Shown: positions 1 through 9,224 of the stretch, piece by piece | Layout: each line of letters begins with the position of its first letter | How positions within the stretch are numbered: the first letter of the stretch is position 1 | Assembly: GCF_001891085.1 (NCBI RefSeq) | Contig: NZ_JXUP01000004.1 | Coordinates: forward strand, 117,992-181,991 | Source of the DNA: Campylobacter concisus | GTDB taxonomy: Bacteria > Campylobacterota > Campylobacteria > Campylobacterales > Campylobacteraceae | DNA length: 64,000 nucleotides | Direction: 5' to 3' | Notes under the pieces: generated by a model | Seen by the model: the letters and a program-made list of their open reading frames with translations, nothing else | What the model was told of the DNA's origin: nothing | Database searches by the model: none | Made by a program: the position numbers and the translations under genes

Positions 1-453
1 GGCAAAGGCAATATCGGTACAAACGGCGTTCAAGGCGATCTTTATGTAGGCATAAACGTAAAAGAAGACAAGCATTTTATTCGTCACAACGACGATGTTT
101 ATCTAGAAATTCCTGTCTTTTTCACACAAGCTATACTTGGCGAAAGCATAAAAATTCCAACGCTTCGAGGAGAAACTGAGCTAAAACTACCTGTTGGAGC
201 AAAGGATAAGCAGCAATTTATCTTTGAAAATGAAGGTATAAAAAGCGTAAATTCGCGTAAAAAAGGTAGGCTCGTAGCGCAAATTTCTATTCAAACGCCT
301 GAAAAACTAAGCGATGAGCAAAAAGAGCTTTTAAATAAGCTTCAAGCTAGCTTTGGCATAGAATCAGGTAAATCAAATACCGACGAAAGCGTCTTTGATA
401 AGATAAAAAGCTGGTTTAAAGGCGATGAGCCAAAGAAGAAAAAGAAAAAATAA
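1..453 (+). CDS. dnaJ: DnaJ chaperone, C-terminal part (5' truncated by window)
   Basis: The window opens inside this gene; 150 codons remain, ending at TAA 451-453. The visible part is the substrate-binding C-terminal beta domain of a DnaJ/Hsp40 co-chaperone: the GDLYV element, the VYLEIPV strand, an ALG-type segment (AILGES) and a PTLRGE / LKLPVGAKD stretch typical of DnaJ. DnaJ delivers unfolded clients to DnaK and stimulates its ATPase. The tail after about residue 125 is a lysine-rich extension (KPKKKKKK-like). The J domain and zinc-finger region lie outside the window, so type I DnaJ versus CbpA cannot be decided from motifs; the body resembles DnaJ more. Confidence 0.85.
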   Translation, partial: GKGNIGTNGVQGDLYVGINVKEDKHFIRHNDDVYLEIPVFFTQAILGESIKIPTLRGETELKLPVGAKDKQQFIFENEGIKSVNSRKKGRLVAQISIQTPEKLSDEQKELLNKLQASFGIESGKSNTDESVFDKIKSWFKGDEPKKKKKK

Positions 454-458
454 ATTTA

Positions 459-490
459 AATTTGTGACGTTAAATTTGACGTCACAAATT
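459..490 (+). terminator. Hairpin terminator after dnaJ
   Basis: A perfect 12-bp inverted repeat, AATTTGTGACGT (459-470) and ACGTCACAAATT (479-490), with an 8-nt loop starts six bases after the dnaJ stop. It is followed by a short pyrimidine run (ctttc). Position and stem fit a factor-independent terminator with a modest T-tract. Confidence 0.6.
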
Positions 491-540
491 CTTTCAAAAT
501 AAATTTTATATATCCTAATTTTTATAATTAGATTTCACAC

Positions 541-657
541 AAATTTTAAAATTTCATGAACGAGTAATTTCGACTCTAAGATTTGAGCCAAGAAAAAAGC
601 AAGAACAAATCTTAGCAGTCAATTCTTACGAGTGAATGAAAGTTTTAAAATTTGCAA
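541..657. repeat. Dispersed imperfect inverted repeat, copy A
   Basis: About 117 bp, flanked at both ends by an ATTTTAAAAT-type palindrome. The core is nearly identical to 969-1084. Inside, CTAAGATTTG and CAAATCTTAG are exact inverted complements, and the arms extend imperfectly outwards (CGAGTAATTTCGACT against AGTCAATTCTTACG). The whole unit could fold into one long hairpin with an A-rich loop of about 18 nt. Its left half recurs at 50431-50480 and its right half at 52064-52102. It could be a MITE-like element or a recombinogenic boundary repeat; there is no coding potential. Confidence 0.75.
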
Positions 658-690
658 AGCAATCTAGTTAAATTTAAATGTTTGTTTCTT

Positions 691-744
691 TTGTTAAGGG
701 GGAAGAGGCTTGAATTACGAAGTCGCTCCCTTCCCCCTTAACAA
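691..744. repeat. Perfect 15-bp inverted repeat
   Basis: TTGTTAAGGGGGAAG (691-705) and CTTCCCCCTTAACAA (730-744) are perfect inverted complements around a 24-nt loop. The G/C-run stem stands out sharply from the AT-rich surroundings. A further short inverted repeat, TAACGCA/TGCGTTA, lies at 787-805. No T-tract follows either side, so a terminator role is not evident. The stretch 454-1096 contains no credible gene, only these repeats. Confidence 0.65.
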
Positions 745-819
745 TCCCCTAACCCCGACGACGTTAGAAGTGGCATGTCTCAGTACTAACGCACTGCATG
801 CGTTATATTAAATTTCCAG

Positions 820-937
820 CAAATTATAAAATTTATTATCAAGCATATCACGGCTATAAATTTAGTGCTAAACGAAGTGCGGCTCTAAATTTAGTAGTCT
901 GCTAAAGCTAGTGAGTAAGATTTTAAAATTTACAAAA
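820..937. repeat. Possible diverged copy of the dispersed inverted repeat
   Basis: This segment sits between copies A and B and has the same layout: an AT-rich start (aaattataaaattt), two inverted TAAATTTAG blocks in the middle, and an end (agtgagtaagattttaaaattt) resembling the right end of the repeat. Similarity to copies A and B is patchy, so this is a weak assignment. Confidence 0.35.
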
Positions 938-968
938 TTGTTTTGTTATATTAGGTAGGCATCAGGCA

Positions 969-1084
969 AAATTTTAAAATTTCATGAACGAGTAATTTCG
1001 ACTCTAAGATTTGAGCCAAGCAAAAAGCAAAGACAAATCTTAGCAGTCAATTCTTACGAGCAAGCAAAATTTTAAAATTTGCAA
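969..1084. repeat. Dispersed imperfect inverted repeat, copy B
   Basis: About 116 bp, nearly identical to 541-657. Differences cluster at a few sites in the loop and near the right end. Same orientation as copy A, so the two form a direct repeat 428 bp apart. It abuts the 3' end of pyk and may also act as a transcript-end hairpin. Confidence 0.75.
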
Positions 1085-1096
1085 GAGAGTATAAAT

Positions 1097-2548
1097 TTAC
1101 TCAGTTGCAAGCTCCAAATAATAATCAAGCTGATCGCGTCTGATGATACGTATAAGGTTCGTGCTACCCTCAACGCCCGTAGGGTGACCAGCAGTGACAA
1201 GATAGGTCTTGTCGTGTTCGACATATCCCTCTTCATACGCCTTTTTCATGACATTTGCTAAAAGTGAGCTAAGCTTTGTTTTTTCTAGTACAAGCGCTGG
1301 CGTAACACCCCAAGCAAGGGTAAGCATATGCGCTGTTTGCTCATCGTGAGCAACTGCGATGATGTCGATATTTGTGCGGTTTCTAGCCAATTTTATGGCC
1401 GATTTTCCTGAGCCAGTGATTGAGATTAATGCATCTGCTTTTATGCGAACAGCAAGAGATGCGGCACTACTTGCCACCATATCAGTCTCGTCAAAAAAGT
1501 CAAACTCATCAAATTTATTATATGGATAGATGCTTTGAGTTTGGATGATCGTTTTACTCATCGCCTCCACGACCGCGACTGGGTTTTTGCCTATCGCACT
1601 CTCCTCGCTTAACATAACAGCATCAGTGCCGTCTAATACAGCATTTGCCACGTCGCTGATCTCCGCTCTTGTGGCAGTTTCATGCTCTGCCATGCTTAGC
1701 ATCATCTGGGTTGCTGTGATGACTGGCTTGCTTGCTGCATTTGCTTTTTTGATGATGAGCTTTTGGATAGTTGGAACCTTGTAAAATGGCACTTCTATGC
1801 CAAGATCGCCACGAGCTACCATGATACCATCACTCTTTGCGATGATGTCGTCTATATTTTCAACTGCGTCAAATTTCTCGATCTTGGATAAAACAGCAGC
1901 TCTTGAGCCAAATTCTTTTAAGATATTTTTTGCCTTTATTACATCATTTGCATCTTGTACGAAGCTAATAGCGACAAAATTTACGCCATGCTTTGCGCCA
2001 AATTTCATATCTTCTTTATCTTTTGGTGTGATGATCTCGATGCCAAGAGCTGTATTTGGGAAATTTACGCCTTTATTTGAGTTTAAAATTCCATCATTTT
2101 CAATGATAGTTTTTACTATTTCTTTACCTTCGCTAACGACCTTTGCTCTTATAGAGCCATCATAGAGATAGACATGCTCGCCAACCTTTAGCATAGGCAA
2201 AATTTGAGGCTGGTTTAGGCTTACTTTATAAATTCCTTTTTCCACTTTTTCACCAACGATATCCTCTGCGTAAATGCTTAGTTCATCACCAGCCTTTAGA
2301 TAAAATGGCTCACTAAGCTTGCCAACTCTGATCTTTGGGCCGCAGATATCTTGTAAAATGCCTATTTTTTTATTTAACTTTTTTTCGATATTTCTTATCT
2401 TGTCAATGTTTGATTTATGGTATTCGTGTGTCCCATGGCTAAAATTTAAACGAAAGACATTAACACCTGCTTTTACCATCGCTTCCATTGTCTCTTCATT
2501 ATCACTTGCTGGCCCCAAAGTAGCTACGATTTTCGTCTTTTTTATCAT
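1097..2548 (-). CDS. pyk: Pyruvate kinase
   Basis: 483 codons from the chosen ATG (2546-2548). It converts phosphoenolpyruvate and ADP to pyruvate and ATP in the cytoplasm. The N-terminal TKIVATLGPAS, the RLNFSHG motif, the substrate-site region VARGDLGIEVP and TQMMLSM are all present, as is the C-terminal regulatory domain. An in-frame extension to 2620 is possible, but the family begins at MIKKTKIV, so the internal start is preferred; a GGGG stretch lies just upstream of it. Length is normal. It is encoded alone, converging on the repeats at 541-1084 and divergent from the TRAP binding-protein gene. Confidence 0.95.
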   Translation of the reverse strand: MIKKTKIVATLGPASDNEETMEAMVKAGVNVFRLNFSHGTHEYHKSNIDKIRNIEKKLNKKIGILQDICGPKIRVGKLSEPFYLKAGDELSIYAEDIVGEKVEKGIYKVSLNQPQILPMLKVGEHVYLYDGSIRAKVVSEGKEIVKTIIENDGILNSNKGVNFPNTALGIEIITPKDKEDMKFGAKHGVNFVAISFVQDANDVIKAKNILKEFGSRAAVLSKIEKFDAVENIDDIIAKSDGIMVARGDLGIEVPFYKVPTIQKLIIKKANAASKPVITATQMMLSMAEHETATRAEISDVANAVLDGTDAVMLSEESAIGKNPVAVVEAMSKTIIQTQSIYPYNKFDEFDFFDETDMVASSAASLAVRIKADALISITGSGKSAIKLARNRTNIDIIAVAHDEQTAHMLTLAWGVTPALVLEKTKLSSLLANVMKKAYEEGYVEHDKTYLVTAGHPTGVEGSTNLIRIIRRDQLDYYLELATE

Positions 2549-2608
2549 TTTATGCCCCATAAATTTGATTTTTGCGATTATAACACATTTTAATAATGTA
2601 ATTTTTTG

Positions 2609-2614
2609 TATAAT
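2609..2614 (+). promoter_or_regulatory. Extended -10 promoter for the TRAP binding protein
   Basis: TTTTTTGTATAAT: a perfect TATAAT with an upstream TG after a T-run, the usual shape of Campylobacter housekeeping promoters, which lack a strong -35. It lies 24 bp before the start codon; AAAGGAG follows as ribosome-binding site. Confidence 0.6.
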
Positions 2615-2638
2615 AGTCAAAATTTCAAAGGAGAAGAT

Positions 2639-3694
2639 ATGAATAAATTTTTATTAGCGTCTCTTGGTTTAGCAGCTGTTGCTTGCGTTGCTATGGGAGA
2701 TGATAAAGTTTATAAGCTAAAGCTTGCTAGCTCATGGGAGAGCACTATGCCAGTGCTTGGTGATGTACCAAAAGAGCTAAAGGATAAAGTTGAAAAGATG
2801 AGCAATGGCAGACTTGAGCTAAGGATTGATTATCCATCAAAACATAAATCACCTTTTGCAATGCTTGATTTTGCTAAAAGCGGTCAATACGACATTACCT
2901 ACACAAGTAGCTATTATTATAAAGGCAAAGATGCTAAAACTATATTTTTTACAGCAACTCCATTTATGATGAATACTGACGAGCAAACAGCTTGGTATGA
3001 ATTTGGCGGCGGTAAGGAGCTTGAGGCAAAAGTTTACGATCCATACAACATCAAAATTTTTAGAGCTGGAAATACCGGCATGCAAATGGGTGGCTGGTTT
3101 AAAAAAGAGATCAAATCACTAGATGATATCAAAGGCTTAAAGATAAGAATTCCAGGCTTTGGTGGTGAAATTTACGCTAAGCTTGGCGCTAACATCAATA
3201 CTATCCCAACTGGTGAGCTTTACATGGCTCTTGAGATGGGAACGATCGACTCAGTCGAATGGGTAAGCCCAGCTTATGATATGGCGCTTGGCTTTCACAA
3301 AGTGGCAAAATACTACTACACAGGCTGGCAAGAGCCAAACGGTGAAACTCAATTTTTCTTTAATAAAAAATCATACGAAAAACTTCCAGATGACCTAAAA
3401 GCGATCTTTGAAGCAGCTGCAGCAGAAGTAGCAAGAGATGCAAATACAAAAGTATTTTATTCAAACGTCGAGTACTGGGATAAAATGAAGAGCGAGTACC
3501 CAGACATCCAAGTAAAGTCTTTCCCACCAGAAGTAATCGCGGCTCTTAAAAAAGCCACAAATGAACTGCTAGATGAAGAGAGCGCTAAAGATCCATTATT
3601 TAAAGAGATCGTTGAGTCTCAAAGAGCTTTCCTTAAAAAAGCAAGAGAATGGACTAAAATTTCAGACTACGCTTATATCAAAACAAACGAATAG
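2639..3694 (+). CDS. TRAP transporter substrate-binding protein (DctP family)
   Basis: 351 codons; the start at 2639 has AAGGAG at ideal spacing. The N-terminus is a Sec signal peptide (LLASLGLAAVACVAMG) ending near residue 20, so the product should be periplasmic. The mature part has the DctP fold hallmarks: a KLASSW opening, the region around GLKIRIPGFGGEIYAKLGA, the GELYMALEMGTIDSVEWVSP signature and a Phe/Asn-rich C-terminal lobe. The family binds carboxylates for sodium-driven import, and the GxxEWVSP form recalls dicarboxylate or keto-acid binders, but the ligand cannot be read from sequence. No DctQ/DctM membrane genes are adjacent, which is unusual. A hairpin terminator follows. Confidence 0.88.
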   Translation: MNKFLLASLGLAAVACVAMGDDKVYKLKLASSWESTMPVLGDVPKELKDKVEKMSNGRLELRIDYPSKHKSPFAMLDFAKSGQYDITYTSSYYYKGKDAKTIFFTATPFMMNTDEQTAWYEFGGGKELEAKVYDPYNIKIFRAGNTGMQMGGWFKKEIKSLDDIKGLKIRIPGFGGEIYAKLGANINTIPTGELYMALEMGTIDSVEWVSPAYDMALGFHKVAKYYYTGWQEPNGETQFFFNKKSYEKLPDDLKAIFEAAAAEVARDANTKVFYSNVEYWDKMKSEYPDIQVKSFPPEVIAALKKATNELLDEESAKDPLFKEIVESQRAFLKKAREWTKISDYAYIKTNE

Positions 3695-3702
3695 TAAAAT
3701 TT

Positions 3703-3726
3703 AGCAGGGATTTTCCCTGCTTTTTA
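3703..3726 (+). terminator. Rho-independent terminator after the TRAP gene
   Basis: AGCAGGG (3703-3709) pairs with CCCTGCT (3715-3721) and is followed by a T-run, starting eight bases after the stop codon. Confidence 0.8.
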
Positions 3727-3815
3727 TATTTATTCTAATTACTTTCAATAAAAATTTTAATCAAAATGTTTTTATGCAAGCCATAAATTTTTACAAAAAT
3801 AAATACTGGTGGCTA

Positions 3816-4604
3816 TTATAGATAGAAAATTTCTCTCATTGAGCGCTCGATCTTTGACTCATCAAGTGTATTGTTAAAAAATAAATTTAGTGCTAAAACC
3901 GCTTGATATAAAAGCATATCGGCCCCATCTTTTACACTAAGGCTGTTTTGCTTGGCCATTTCTAAAAATGGTGTCTGTTTGCCATAAATCACATCAAATG
4001 CGAATTTAGCATCCTTAAAAATGCTTTTTAAAATTTCTTTAGGTGCCGGTAAAAAATCATCCTTTAAACCAGCAGAGGTCGAGTTAATGACTAGATCAAA
4101 TTTTTGCTCTTCGTAGTTATCCCAACTAAAGCATTTGTACTCATCTTTAAATTTCTCAAGCCTATCTTTGCTTCTATTTAGTATGCAAACATCAACGCCT
4201 TGTTCTTTTAATGCATAAGTTATGGCATTTGCAGTACCGCCAGCTCCAAGAACAATAGCTTTTTTTACATCTTTAAAATTTTTTATTGCTTTTAAAAATC
4301 CAGGTGCATCTGTATTGTGAGCATAAATTTTGTCATTTTTAAGCACAAGCGTATTTGCAGAGCCTATTTTGCGTGCTATATCCGAAGCTTCATCGGCTAA
4401 ATTTAAAGCCCACTCTTTATGTGGAAGTGTTACATTTGCACCGTTTAATTTTAAGGATTTAAATTTATTGATTAATTCGCTGCCATCTTTTAGCAAGACT
4501 CTTGTATAAAGTGCTTTTAAGCCCAGGTCTGCAATGGCTTTATTGTGCAGCCTCGGAGATACCGAGTGAGCTATTGGATCTCCAAAGACTGCGAATGTTT
4601 TCAT
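3816..4604 (-). CDS. aroE: Shikimate dehydrogenase
   Basis: 262 residues, the normal length. It reduces 3-dehydroshikimate to shikimate with NADPH in aromatic amino-acid synthesis. Visible features are the N-terminal FGDPIAHSVSPRLHN substrate motif, NVTLPHK with the catalytic lysine, the nucleotide-binding GAGGTANAI, the NTDAPGF segment and INSTSAG. It is the last gene of the gatC-to-aroE operon; its ATG overlaps the stop of the SPOR-domain gene by four bases (ATGA), implying coupled translation. Confidence 0.95.
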   Translation of the reverse strand: MKTFAVFGDPIAHSVSPRLHNKAIADLGLKALYTRVLLKDGSELINKFKSLKLNGANVTLPHKEWALNLADEASDIARKIGSANTLVLKNDKIYAHNTDAPGFLKAIKNFKDVKKAIVLGAGGTANAITYALKEQGVDVCILNRSKDRLEKFKDEYKCFSWDNYEEQKFDLVINSTSAGLKDDFLPAPKEILKSIFKDAKFAFDVIYGKQTPFLEMAKQNSLSVKDGADMLLYQAVLALNLFFNNTLDESKIERSMREIFYL

Positions 4605-5446
4605 TTTGCTCTAAAGATAAAAGCGTCTTTATTGATATCTTTTCTAATATCGCCTACTGCTTTTTGAAGCGTTTTTTCATCAAATGGACCAACTAAAATT
4701 TTAGTCAGTTCACCAACTTTTATAGTTTTGTAGCTATATCCCTTAGCAACGATCTTTTTCATATATTCAGCATTTGGATTAAATTTACTAGTCACAAATA
4801 CTTGAACATAAGAGCCTTTTGCAGCAGGTTCACTTTTAGCTACTTCAGCTTTTTTATCCGTTTTTTCTATTTTGGTTTCAGCCTTTTTTTCAATCTTTTT
4901 ATCTACTTTATTTTCAGTTTTGGCTGGTTTTGCCTCGCTCTTTTTATCAGTAGTTGCTACTTTTTCGACTTTTTTAACTGGAGTATCCACCTTTGTCTCA
5001 GATTTTTTTGCTGGTATTTCTGCAGGCTTTTCGATAGGCTTAACTATCTCTTTTGGCTCTTCAGTTTTAGAAATAGGCTTATTGTTTTCTTTATCTTTTA
5101 GCTTTTTGATCATATCTTCAAATTCATCTTGTTGCTTATTTTCAGGCACGATCGGTACTTGCTCAAAGAGCTGTGTATCGCCTTTTTTATTGTCTGAATT
5201 TGTATCAGCTATCGGAGCTTGTCTATCTACTGGCTGCTCGGCTGGCACTGGAGGAAGCACTAGTCTTGAATCAGCTTCATTTTGCGCTTGTGAAGGATCG
5301 CTTGAATTTACTAGCTTCATAGCAACTACAATAATCAAAAAAAGTATAATAAGAGCTGCTATAAATATCAGAAGTTTTTTTAGTTTCAATCCTCTTGCGT
5401 CATCGTCTCTTTCTAAAAGAATATCTTTTAACTCATCGTTTTCCAC
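4601..5446 (-). CDS. SPOR-domain membrane protein
   Basis: 281 residues starting at GTG with AAGGAT upstream. Residues about 22-46 form one transmembrane helix (LLIFIAALIILFLIIVVAM). Residues about 60-200 are a lysine/glutamate/proline-rich, probably unstructured linker, and the last 75 or so residues form a SPOR fold (GSYVQVFV, KILVGPF). SPOR domains bind denuded peptidoglycan at the division septum, so a role in cell division or wall remodelling is likely. The same gene sits between DUF1882 and aroE in C. jejuni (as I recall, Cj0404). The low-complexity linker is typical of such proteins. Confidence 0.85.
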   Translation of the reverse strand: MENDELKDILLERDDDARGLKLKKLLIFIAALIILFLIIVVAMKLVNSSDPSQAQNEADSRLVLPPVPAEQPVDRQAPIADTNSDNKKGDTQLFEQVPIVPENKQQDEFEDMIKKLKDKENNKPISKTEEPKEIVKPIEKPAEIPAKKSETKVDTPVKKVEKVATTDKKSEAKPAKTENKVDKKIEKKAETKIEKTDKKAEVAKSEPAAKGSYVQVFVTSKFNPNAEYMKKIVAKGYSYKTIKVGELTKILVGPFDEKTLQKAVGDIRKDINKDAFIFRAK

Positions 5447-5459
5447 TTTTTATCCTTAA

Positions 5460-6002
5460 TTACATATATTTTGACCAACTAGCCCCACGCTCTTTTTGAT
5501 AGAGCTTATAAGGCAGAGTTAGTATGTTAAACTCTTTTGGCATATCGATATTTGGAAACATTCTCCACTCTTTAGGCAACTTCTGTGAAAGCTTTGCATT
5601 GAGAACATTTGCTAGCTGACAAGCCTCATTTAGTGTGGTATGACCTTTATGTATATAAAGATGTAGATGTCCTGGCGTCTTACTCTCGTAGGCTGTAAAA
5701 TTTATAAAGCCCTCTTCTCTTAAAAGAAGCTGGGCTTTATGCCAAAATCTATCTGGAGTTCTGCCGTTATAGTCAAAGACTATATTTTCAACTTTATCAT
5801 TTGCATTTATTAAAGAGTGTGCGATAACAGCTTTGCCCTCTTCATGCTCTTTCATAATATTATAGGTCAGTGGCTCATTTATCTTTTCAAATTTATCAAA
5901 GAAAATTTTACCTCTGTATTCTATTTTATTAACGATCGTATCACGCTTGATATAGTAGTGAGTTGTAATAATCTTTATAAGTGCCGTATCAATACTTTGC
6001 AT
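5460..6002 (-). CDS. DUF1882-family protein
   Basis: 180 residues; no signal peptide or membrane segment, so probably cytoplasmic. It resembles the campylobacterotal DUF1882 family, whose function is not known to me. A notable stretch is [19 protein letters not shown], with several histidines, and the end is the aromatic/basic GASWSKYM. Its ATG overlaps the glyA stop (TAATG), so it is translationally coupled within the operon. Position between glyA and the SPOR gene is conserved in C. jejuni. Confidence 0.8.
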   Translation of the reverse strand: MQSIDTALIKIITTHYYIKRDTIVNKIEYRGKIFFDKFEKINEPLTYNIMKEHEEGKAVIAHSLINANDKVENIVFDYNGRTPDRFWHKAQLLLREEGFINFTAYESKTPGHLHLYIHKGHTTLNEACQLANVLNAKLSQKLPKEWRMFPNIDMPKEFNILTLPYKLYQKERGASWSKYM

Positions 6003-7246
6003 TAAAATGTCGCTTTATCATAGATTATAAATTTATGAGCAAGTTCAACTAGCTCAGCTTTTGTCTTCTCTTGCAAAGATGTGTTGTTTATATCGCTTAA
6101 TACGTCAGCTATTTTGTTTGATATTAGTTCAAACTCAGCCTCTTTCATGCCACGGGCCGTAAGCGCAGGACTACCAACACGTATACCACTTGTGATAAAT
6201 GGGCTTCTTGTCTCACCTGGAACCGTATTTTTATTTACCGTTATTCCAGCATTTCCAAGAGCGATATCTGCGTCTTTACCGCTAAATTCGCGGTTTAAAA
6301 AGCTCATCAAAATTAGATGGTTATCAGTACCACCACTCACTAGATCAAAGCCTCTTTTTATTAATACTTCACCTAATTTTTTAGCATTTGCTTTTACTTG
6401 TTTAGCATAAATTTTCCACTCAGGGCTAAGGTTGTGCTTAAAGCCAACTGCTTTTGCTGCGATAACATGAACAAGTGGTCCGCCCTGGATGCCTGGAAAA
6501 ATAGAGGCATTTATCTTCTTAGCATACTCTTCGTTGTTTGTCATAATGATACCGCCTCTTGGGCCTCTTAGGGTTTTATGCGTAGTTGAGCTTACGACAT
6601 CGCAGTATGGGAAAGGACTTTGATGCTCACCAGCAACAACAAGACCAGCAATGTGAGCAACATCTGCAAAAAGTATCGCCCCAACAGCATCAGCTATCTC
6701 TCTAAATTTTTTAAACTCGATCTCTCTTGTGTATGCACTTGCGCCACAAACGATCATTTTTGGTTTTACTATCTTTGCGATATCCATGACTCTATCGTAG
6801 TTTATGCGGCCATCAAGCTCGACGCCATAGAAAAAGCTCTCATACATCTTGCCAGAGCTACTGACCTTTGCACCGTGTGTTAAGTGTCCACCATGGCTTA
6901 GATCCATGCCTAAAATTTTATCGCCTGGATTAAGTAAAGCGCCATAAACGCCTTGATTTGCTTGAGAGCCTGAGTTTGGTTGAACGTTTGCAAATTCACA
7001 TTCAAAAAGCTCTTTACATCTATCGATCGCTATTTGCTCGATCTCATCTACAAATTCGCAGCCACCATAATATCTCTTGCCAGGATAGCCTTCAGCGTAT
7101 TTGTTTGTTAGGATTGAGCCCATTACTTCCATAACTTCTGGATATGTAAAATTTTCACTAGCGATCATCTCAAGGTGATCACATTGGCGTTTTAACTCTA
7201 AATTTACTAGATCGTAAATGTCCTTATCATAGCTTTGCAAACTCAT
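6002..7246 (-). CDS. glyA: Serine hydroxymethyltransferase
   Basis: 414 residues, full length. It interconverts serine and glycine with tetrahydrofolate, using PLP, and is the main one-carbon source. Seen: the [11 protein letters not shown] start region, [15 protein letters not shown], the PLP-lysine motif [13 protein letters not shown], and FPGIQGGP. It overlaps lysS upstream by four bases and DUF1882 downstream by one. Confidence 0.97.
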   Translation of the reverse strand: MSLQSYDKDIYDLVNLELKRQCDHLEMIASENFTYPEVMEVMGSILTNKYAEGYPGKRYYGGCEFVDEIEQIAIDRCKELFECEFANVQPNSGSQANQGVYGALLNPGDKILGMDLSHGGHLTHGAKVSSSGKMYESFFYGVELDGRINYDRVMDIAKIVKPKMIVCGASAYTREIEFKKFREIADAVGAILFADVAHIAGLVVAGEHQSPFPYCDVVSSTTHKTLRGPRGGIIMTNNEEYAKKINASIFPGIQGGPLVHVIAAKAVGFKHNLSPEWKIYAKQVKANAKKLGEVLIKRGFDLVSGGTDNHLILMSFLNREFSGKDADIALGNAGITVNKNTVPGETRSPFITSGIRVGSPALTARGMKEAEFELISNKIADVLSDINNTSLQEKTKAELVELAHKFIIYDKATF

Positions 7247-8754
7247 TTTTCATTCTCCTTTATCTCATTTTTAAGTGGTCTCATCGCTGGGAAGAGCACA
7301 ACATCACGTATTGATTTTTTATCCGTTAAAAGCATCACGAGCCTATCGATGCCTATGCCCTCACCTGCAACTGGTGGCATGCCGTATCCTAGGGCTTTTA
7401 CATAGTCCTCGTCCATCTCATGTGCCTCGTCATCGCCTGCGTTTTTAGCATCGATTTGCGCTTTAAAGCGGTTGTATTGATCGATTGGGTCATTTAGCTC
7501 ATTAAAGCCATTTGCTAGCTCGCGACCAGCGATAAATAGCTCAAATCTCTCAGCCACATCAGGGTTTGCGTCACTTCTTCTTGAAAGTGGACTGATCGAA
7601 ATCGGATAATCAATAACAAATGTTGGGTGTATAAGCTTGCTCTCTACATAGTTATCAAATAGCTCAGCCTGCAAGTGACCAAGATCAAGCTTCTCATTTG
7701 CTTCAAGGCCATCAGCTCTTAGTTTTGCTAAAATTTTATCTTTGTCGTTTATTATGCTCTCATCTAGTCCGCCAATTTCAACTAGAGCTTTTTTGTAGCT
7801 TATTCGCTTAAATGGCTTACTAAAATCAATTTCCATGCCATCAAAATTTACAACTTTTTCCATATCTAGCTTGTCTAAAATGACATTAAAAAGATCCTCT
7901 GTAATGCCCATTAAATCGTGGTAGTTGTGGTATGCCCAGTAAAACTCTATACTTGTAAACTCAGGATTGTGAGTAAGATCCATACCTTCGTTTCTAAAAT
8001 TTCTATTCATCTCATAAACAGCCTCAAAGCCACCTACTATAAGGCGTTTGAGGTATAATTCAGGTGCGATCCTTAGATATCTCTCAACTCCAAGAGCATT
8101 ATGAAAAGTGATAAATGGCTTGGCGTTTGCACCGCCTGCTATTGGGTGTAGCATCGGTGTTTCAACTTCTAAAAAGCCTTTTTCTTCAAAAAATCTTCTA
8201 ATCGTACTTATAATCACTGAGCGTCTTTTAAAATCAGCTCTAACTTCAGGATTCATTATCATATCAAGATATCTTTGGCGATATCTTGTCTCAACATCAA
8301 CTAGACCATGATACTTCTCAGGAAGTGGGCTTATCGACTTTGAAGCAAGGCTAAGCTCGCTTACATGCATGGAAAATTCGCCAGTTCTTGTTATAAATGC
8401 ATAACCTCTGACATAGACGATATCGCCTATCTCTACGTATTTTTTAACGATTTTAAACCACTCTGGATCAAGCGTTTTATTGCTAAAGTAAATTTGTAAA
8501 TTTCCATCTTCATCTTCGATATTTGCAAAAACCGCTTTTCCAGCATCACGAATTAGTTTTATTCTACCTGCAAGACCTACTAGCTGACCTTCGGCCTTTT
8601 TCTCTTCTGTATCATTAATGTAGTTAAATTTTAGTCTAAATTTAGAGATATTCATATCTCTTCTAAGAAAATGCGGATATGGATTAATGCCTAAATTTCT
8701 TAGTTCGTCTATGCTTTGTAGTCGTTGAATCTCATGTTGGTTGTCAAATATCAC
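7243..8754 (-). CDS. lysS: Lysyl-tRNA synthetase, class II
   Basis: 503 residues. It charges tRNA-Lys. The N-terminal OB fold binds the anticodon (residues about 55-150), followed by the class II core: motif 1 around [15 protein letters not shown], motif 2 [20 protein letters not shown] and motif 3 [12 protein letters not shown]. It sits one base downstream of fur, and its stop overlaps the glyA start (ATGA). Confidence 0.97.
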   Translation of the reverse strand: MIFDNQHEIQRLQSIDELRNLGINPYPHFLRRDMNISKFRLKFNYINDTEEKKAEGQLVGLAGRIKLIRDAGKAVFANIEDEDGNLQIYFSNKTLDPEWFKIVKKYVEIGDIVYVRGYAFITRTGEFSMHVSELSLASKSISPLPEKYHGLVDVETRYRQRYLDMIMNPEVRADFKRRSVIISTIRRFFEEKGFLEVETPMLHPIAGGANAKPFITFHNALGVERYLRIAPELYLKRLIVGGFEAVYEMNRNFRNEGMDLTHNPEFTSIEFYWAYHNYHDLMGITEDLFNVILDKLDMEKVVNFDGMEIDFSKPFKRISYKKALVEIGGLDESIINDKDKILAKLRADGLEANEKLDLGHLQAELFDNYVESKLIHPTFVIDYPISISPLSRRSDANPDVAERFELFIAGRELANGFNELNDPIDQYNRFKAQIDAKNAGDDEAHEMDEDYVKALGYGMPPVAGEGIGIDRLVMLLTDKKSIRDVVLFPAMRPLKNEIKENEK

Positions 8755-8755
8755 C

Positions 8756-9223
8756 TTACTTTCCCTTTATATTATTTTTTGAGCATTTTTCACAAATTCC
8801 ATAAAGCTGCATCATATGACCAGTTAGTTTAAAGCCATGATCTTTTGCGATACTGATTTGTCTTTTTTCTATCATTGGATCTTCAAATTCTATGATAAGA
8901 CCGCACTTTCTGCATATCATATGGTCGTGATGTGGCTTTGTGGCAAGCTCAAATTTTTTACCTTGTGAACCAAAGCTGATCGATGTCACCATTTCTGATT
9001 CTTCAAGTAGATTTAGTGTTCTATAAACAGTTGCGATACCAATATTTAGCTCAGGGTGTGTTTCTTTTATAAAAAGATAAAGTCTTTCTGGAGTAAAGTG
9101 TTCGCCATTGTTGTATAGCGTTTTTAGTAAAATTTCACGCTGTTTCGTGTATTTTAAACCATTGTCGCGAAGCACTCTTTTGAATTTCTCAAGCAACGCA
9201 TCATATTCTAAATTTTCTATCAT
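8756..9223 (-). CDS. fur: Ferric uptake regulator Fur
   Basis: 155 residues. A DNA-binding winged helix (residues about 10-85, with the [14 protein letters not shown] recognition helix) is followed by the metal-binding dimerisation domain with [11 protein letters not shown] and a second CEKC pair near the end, giving the structural zinc site. It represses iron-uptake genes when loaded with iron. Placed directly upstream of lysS, as in C. jejuni, where transcription from upstream genes contributes to fur expression; no separate fur promoter is evident here. Confidence 0.95.
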   Translation of the reverse strand: MIENLEYDALLEKFKRVLRDNGLKYTKQREILLKTLYNNGEHFTPERLYLFIKETHPELNIGIATVYRTLNLLEESEMVTSISFGSQGKKFELATKPHHDHMICRKCGLIIEFEDPMIEKRQISIAKDHGFKLTGHMMQLYGICEKCSKNNIKGK

Positions 9224-9224
9224 C

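Noticed and set aside
1545..2165. Two plus-strand frames inside pyk
   Set aside because: Antisense shadows of a well-conserved pyruvate kinase, with no ribosome site or family resemblance.
4872..5459. A 195-codon open frame on the plus strand opposite the SPOR-domain gene
   Set aside because: It is antisense to a lysine/glutamate-rich linker, which yields long hydrophobic phenylalanine/serine-rich frames by codon composition. The minus-strand gene has operon context and a SPOR domain.
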